Shown here: piece by piece, positions 61,253 to 64,000 of the stretch
Position numbering within the stretch: the stretch's first letter is position 1
How the letters are laid out: each line of letters starts with the position of its first letter
From: Riemerella anatipestifer_E
GTDB lineage: Bacteria; Bacteroidota; Bacteroidia; Flavobacteriales; Weeksellaceae
Reading direction: 5' to 3'
Length of the DNA: 64,000 nt
NCBI RefSeq assembly: GCF_009932355.1
Contig: NZ_LEKU01000014.1
Location: 1 to 64,000 of the forward strand
Program-made: the position numbers and the translations under genes
Notes under the pieces: model-generated
What the model was told of the DNA's origin: nothing
Database searches by the model: none
Seen by the model: the letters and a program-made list of their open reading frames with translations, nothing else

Positions 61253-61317
61253 GTTAATCAACCTCTGACGAGAGCCGTGTATGTTGTTTGGCATAAACTT
61301 ATTTTATTTATTAAAAA
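61253..61317 (+). ncRNA. Structured 5' leader of rplS, candidate L19 autoregulatory leader
   Basis: Between the -7 element and the start codon are two hairpins: CTCT-GACG-AGAG (61263-61274), and GCC...GGC or TATG...CATA spanning about 61275-61295. I recall a described flavobacterial L19 leader class, but cannot confirm a match here. The position directly upstream of rplS suits feedback control by L19. Confidence 0.45.
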
Positions 61318-61674
61318 ATGGATTTAATTAAGTACGTACAAGACAAGTACATTACAAAAAAAGAATTCCCTGAATTCAAAGCTGGTGATACCATCACTGT
61401 TTACTACGAAATTAAAGAAGGTCAAAAAACAAGAACCCAGTTCTTTAAAGGAGTAGTTATCCAACTAAGAGGAACTGGAGCTACTAAGACTTTCACTATC
61501 AGAAAAATGAGTGGCGATGTGGGTGTAGAAAGAGTATTCCCTATCAATATGCCTGCTCTACAAAAAATCACAGTAGACAGAAGAGGTAGCGTAAGAAGAG
61601 CTAGAATCTACTACTTCCGTGACCTTAGAGGTAAAAAAGCTAGAATTAAAGATAAGCCTTATATTGCTAAATAA
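61318..61674 (+). CDS. rplS: 50S ribosomal protein L19
   Basis: 118 aa, complete. EFKAGDTITVYYEIKEGQK, TQFFKGVVIQLRGTG, FTIRKMSGDVGVERVFPIN and RRARIYYFRDLRGKKARIKD are all L19 signatures; the protein sits at the 30S-50S interface. Monocistronic: structured leader upstream, strong terminator downstream. Confidence 0.98.
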   Translation: MDLIKYVQDKYITKKEFPEFKAGDTITVYYEIKEGQKTRTQFFKGVVIQLRGTGATKTFTIRKMSGDVGVERVFPINMPALQKITVDRRGSVRRARIYYFRDLRGKKARIKDKPYIAK

Positions 61675-61701
61675 TTTAGGCTTTACTAGAAGAACTAAAC
61701 C

Positions 61702-61738
61702 AAAATCCCTCTTAGTTATTAGAGGGATTTTTTTATTT
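61702..61738 (+). terminator. Terminator of rplS
   Basis: Stem AAATCCCTCT / AGAGGGATTT with an 8-base loop, then TTTTATTT. Confidence 0.9.
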
Positions 61739-61751
61739 ATAGACCATTTCA

Positions 61752-61759
61752 TAACTTTG
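61752..61759 (+). promoter_or_regulatory. -7 element of era
   Basis: TAACTTTG, 19 bp before the ATG at 61779. Confidence 0.5.
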
Positions 61760-61778
61760 TAGAATATAAAATAATATA

Positions 61779-62654
61779 ATGCACAAAGCAGGATTCGTAA
61801 ATATCGTAGGAAAACCAAATGCTGGTAAATCTACCCTTCTTAATCAATTGATGGGTGAAAAACTAGCGATAGTAACTAAAAAAGCACAAACCACAAGACA
61901 TAGAATATTCGGGATTTATAATGAACCTGATTTGCAAATTGTTTTTTCTGATACTCCAGGAGTGCTAGACCCAAAATATGGACTTCAGGAAAAGATGATG
62001 GATTTTGTAAAAGATTCTCTACAAGATGCAGATGTCTTTCTTTTTATAGTAGATGTAACTGATAAAGATGCTCCTTCAGAATTTTTGGTAGAAAAGTTGA
62101 ATAAAATTCCTGTTCCTGTACTTATCCTTATCAATAAAATAGACCAAACCAATCAAGAGGAATTAGAAAAATCAATGCATTTTTGGCATGAGCAAATACC
62201 TAAGGCGGAAATATTGCCTATATCTGCACTAGAGGGGTTTAACACAGATGTTATTTTACCGAAGTTAAAATCTTTGCTTCCTGAGAATCCACCATACTAC
62301 GATAAGGAACAATTTACAGATAAATCTGAACGCTTTTTCGTAAATGAAGCCATTAGAGAAAAAATCTTGCTCAATTATGAAAAAGAAATTCCGTACTCGG
62401 TAGAGGTGGTTACAGAAATGTTTAAAGAAAAAGAAGGTATTATCTTTATAGACTCCATTATCTATGTGGAAAGAGACAGCCAAAAAGGTATTTTAATAGG
62501 ACACAAAGGCGAAGCTATAAAAAAGGTAGGCACACAGGCAAGACTTGATTTGGAAAAGTTTTTTGATAAAAAAATCCATCTTAATCTTTTTGTAAAAGTT
62601 AGAAAAGATTGGCGTAAAAATGAAAGAGATTTAAAAAGTTTTGGTTATAGATAA
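61779..62654 (+). CDS. era: GTPase Era
   Basis: Ribosome-assembly GTPase of 291 aa that binds the 3' end of 16S rRNA. G1 GKPNAGKST (Lys17), G3 DTPGVLD, G4 NKID; the C-terminal KH domain (about 200-280) has the IGHKGEAIKKVGTQAR GXXG loop. Complete and of normal length. Confidence 0.96.
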   Translation: MHKAGFVNIVGKPNAGKSTLLNQLMGEKLAIVTKKAQTTRHRIFGIYNEPDLQIVFSDTPGVLDPKYGLQEKMMDFVKDSLQDADVFLFIVDVTDKDAPSEFLVEKLNKIPVPVLILINKIDQTNQEELEKSMHFWHEQIPKAEILPISALEGFNTDVILPKLKSLLPENPPYYDKEQFTDKSERFFVNEAIREKILLNYEKEIPYSVEVVTEMFKEKEGIIFIDSIIYVERDSQKGILIGHKGEAIKKVGTQARLDLEKFFDKKIHLNLFVKVRKDWRKNERDLKSFGYR

Positions 62655-62659
62655 AATAG

Positions 62660-62692
62660 AAGCACGCACCTTAAGAAGATGCGTGCTTTTTT
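62660..62692. terminator. Bidirectional terminator after era
   Basis: AAGCACGCA ... TGCGTGCTT with T-runs on the plus side; the minus-strand gene's stop at 62694 is just beyond, so it may serve both. Confidence 0.8.
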
Positions 62693-62693
62693 A

Positions 62694-63047
62694 TTAAAAA
62701 TACTTTTGTTGTAATGCCTCTATGGTTTTAGAGCTATTACCTATATAAATATTTTCTTTCCCTACAAGAAATACAGGTCGTTTTAAGAAACTATAATGCT
62801 GTAATAAAAGTGTTTTGAAGTCTTCTTCTTTCAACTCTTTCACATCTATATTGTTTGCTTTAATTTGAGTAGAACGCTTACTAAAAAGCTCTTCATAAGA
62901 CTTTGTAATAGCATACATCTGGGAGAGTTCTTCTTCGTTTATAGGCTCACTTTTGATTTCTCTTAGATTCCAATCTGATAAATCTAAATCTTGCATAATT
63001 CTTTTGCAAGTGCTACAGGTTTTTAGATAAAAAACAGTCTTAGTCAT
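62694..63047 (-). CDS. Spx/ArsC-family protein with CxxC
   Basis: 117 aa thioredoxin-fold protein. TVFYLKTCSTCKRIMQDL carries Cys11 and Cys14; LKRPVFLVGKENIYIGNS gives the ArsC-type Arg-Pro motif. Unlike the protein at 51083 it has a CxxC pair, as in Spx and some YffB proteins, so redox sensing is possible. It starts 3 bp before the CvfB-like stop and is probably co-transcribed with it. Confidence 0.85.
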   Translation of the reverse strand: MTKTVFYLKTCSTCKRIMQDLDLSDWNLREIKSEPINEEELSQMYAITKSYEELFSKRSTQIKANNIDVKELKEEDFKTLLLQHYSFLKRPVFLVGKENIYIGNSSKTIEALQQKYF

Positions 63048-63049
63048 TT

Positions 63050-63874
63050 TTATAGAAGTTTAATTTTATCGTCTAATATTTCTATTATTTTATCTTTATA
63101 AAGACCTCCAATGGCTTTTTTAAAGTTTTTTTTGCTCATCTGTAGTTCAGTCTTTATTTCTTCTGGAGATGACTGGTCAGATAGATAGAGTAATCCATAA
63201 TTTTCCTCTAGTTTATCTAATATCTTTTGCTTGAATTCATCTATATTAGTATAGCCTTCAGGTTGAAGACTTACATCTATTTTACCATCTTCTCTAATGT
63301 TTTTAATATACCCCTCTATTTCGTTTAATGGATAAAGTTTTTGGTAAACATCTGAATTATAAACCAGTCCAATATATTTTTGGTTAATAATAACATTCCA
63401 CCCTAGCTCTGTTTCATTCATGAGAATAAGGTTTACCTTCTCCCCTTTCTTTAATGATAAATTTTGATATTGAGGATTTCTTTTAAATTTGGTAGTTCCT
63501 GTAAGTAACCCTGTTTCTTCATCTACATAGACATAGATAAGATAGCGTTTTTCCTCCTGCATTTTACCCTTTTGTTGTTTATATGGGACAAATAAATCTT
63601 TGATAATCCCTAAGTCCATAAAAGCACCGCTAGGTAACACTTGCACACAGTTGAGAACGGCGAATTCATTAACTTGACAAAGAGGTATTTCTGTAGTTGC
63701 TTTGAGGATTCCTTCATCTTGATAAACAAACACCTCTAGGCTGTCCCCTACCTCCATATTAGGCAAAGTAAAAATATTAGGGAGTAGGCATTGTTCACCA
63801 TTATCTGATGTTAGTAACCAACCATTATCTGTTTTTTCTTTTATTTCAAGTGTTTGAGTAATTCCGATTTGCAT
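63050..63874 (-). CDS. CvfB-like S1-domain RNA-binding protein
   Basis: 274 aa from the chosen start. Several S1-like beta-barrel units (about 1-60, 65-140, 145-205) with VNEFAVLNCVQVLPSGAFMDLGIIKDLFVP and KKGEKVNLILMNETELGWNVIINQKYIGLVYNS; a winged-helix at the end (about 215-274: FKQKILDKLEENYGLLYLSD...MSKKNFKKAIGGLYKDKII) completes the CvfB layout. An 8-codon upstream extension exists but lies inside a -7 element, so the Met at 63874 is used. Confidence 0.88.
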   Translation of the reverse strand: MQIGITQTLEIKEKTDNGWLLTSDNGEQCLLPNIFTLPNMEVGDSLEVFVYQDEGILKATTEIPLCQVNEFAVLNCVQVLPSGAFMDLGIIKDLFVPYKQQKGKMQEEKRYLIYVYVDEETGLLTGTTKFKRNPQYQNLSLKKGEKVNLILMNETELGWNVIINQKYIGLVYNSDVYQKLYPLNEIEGYIKNIREDGKIDVSLQPEGYTNIDEFKQKILDKLEENYGLLYLSDQSSPEEIKTELQMSKKNFKKAIGGLYKDKIIEILDDKIKLL

Positions 63875-63887
63875 TTCAAAAATATTA

Positions 63888-63903
63888 TACCTTTGCAAAG
63901 GTA
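63888..63903. promoter_or_regulatory. Palindromic -7 elements, promoter of the CvfB-like gene
   Basis: TACCTTTGCAAAGGTA is a perfect 16-bp palindrome holding a TAnnTTTG element on each strand. The minus-strand copy is placed correctly for the CvfB-like gene (start 63874) and rules out the longer frame start at 63898. Confidence 0.5.
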
Positions 63904-63950
63904 AGTTTTCTATTTATAAATTCGTTACTTTACTATCTCTTATTGATATC

Positions 63951-63983
63951 AAAAACAAAAAGGCACTTCGTGAAAAGTGCCTA
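63951..63983 (-). terminator. Terminator of a gene beyond the right edge
   Basis: Stem AGGCACTT / AAGTGCCT (63961-63982) followed, on the reverse strand, by TTTTGTTTTT. A reverse-strand frame entering from the edge (YKLRF, stop at 63983-63981) would end right at this hairpin; a terminal Phe is typical of outer-membrane barrels, but only five residues are visible. Confidence 0.7.
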
Positions 63984-64000
63984 AAAGCGTAGTTTGTAGC

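Noticed and set aside
1..64000. CRISPR array
   Set aside because: No series of regularly spaced identical repeats was seen; the palindromes at 8-11 kb differ in sequence and spacing.
1..64000. tRNA or rRNA genes
   Set aside because: No cloverleaf with the GTTCGA-type T-loop or conserved rRNA sequence was recognised in the intergenic regions; a dedicated search would be safer.
63981..64000. C-terminal fragment of a minus-strand gene (YKLRF stop)
   Set aside because: Five codons are not enough to call a gene, though the adjoining terminator makes it plausible.

Overview
The window looks like a chromosomal segment of a Flavobacteriia bacterium in the Weeksellaceae (Riemerella / Chryseobacterium / Elizabethkingia group); Riemerella is my best guess, but this is inference. 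The support is AT-rich DNA, Bacteroidota promoters with a TAnnTTTG -7 element, weak Shine-Dalgarno sequences, and family-typical genes such as the long LepB, DUF5683, WbqC, DUF4230, the flavobacterial TonB N-terminus and a PorT-type barrel. Most of the window is ordinary core genome; no rRNA, tRNA or CRISPR array was seen.

Layout. 1-2.0 kb is a mobile edge: the end of an IS (probably IS256 family), a tyrosine recombinase and two small genes. 2.0-7.5 kb is a catabolic and anaplerotic block (gcdH, scoA, scoB, ppc). 7.5-11.9 kb is an accessory island of short unrelated genes (small membrane proteins, lipoproteins, a WG-repeat protein, a DUF4279 protein). Large imperfect palindromes that look like integron attC sites separate them, with a shared ACTGnnnACAAC start just after several stop codons. 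This is the most unusual part of the window. 11.9-15.4 kb holds a deoxynucleoside kinase, a beta-propeller-like protein, glutaminyl cyclase and holA. 15.4-21.7 kb holds an orphan HsdR_N-domain protein, ftsK, lolA, lptG and tonB. 21.9-27.1 kb is parA-parB-DUF5683-dapB-lepB-wbqC, apparently one transcription unit. 27.2-34.6 kb holds a subtilase, an ECF sigma / membrane regulator / envelope protein trio, YceI, a barstar-like protein, a glycosyltransferase and a THUMP rRNA methyltransferase. 34.8-42.9 kb holds acs, a CPBP protease, an E2 acyltransferase, pcm, an M14 peptidase, a TerC protein and an XRE regulator. 43-44 kb is a lone cassette-like gene. 44-58 kb is a mosaic of housekeeping genes (thioredoxin-like proteins, MazG-like, cdd, HhH-repeat protein, MerR, glycosyltransferase, LpxL-type acyltransferase, ArsC, hisS, pncA, asnB, aspS). 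58-64 kb holds a LURP-one-like protein, a YhhN protein, fhs, rplS with a structured leader, era, an Spx/ArsC-like protein and a CvfB-type S1 protein.

Functional links. gcdH with scoAB suggests degradation of glutaryl-CoA and acetoacetate (lysine/tryptophan or ketone-body carbon); ppc, fhs and acs feed central and one-carbon metabolism. ftsK, parAB and the two inverted consensus DnaA boxes upstream of parA form a chromosome-maintenance neighbourhood. lolA, lptG, the LpxL homologue and lepB serve envelope biogenesis. The tyrosine recombinase and the palindrome-bounded genes may belong to one gene-cassette mobility system, although housekeeping genes lie between them.
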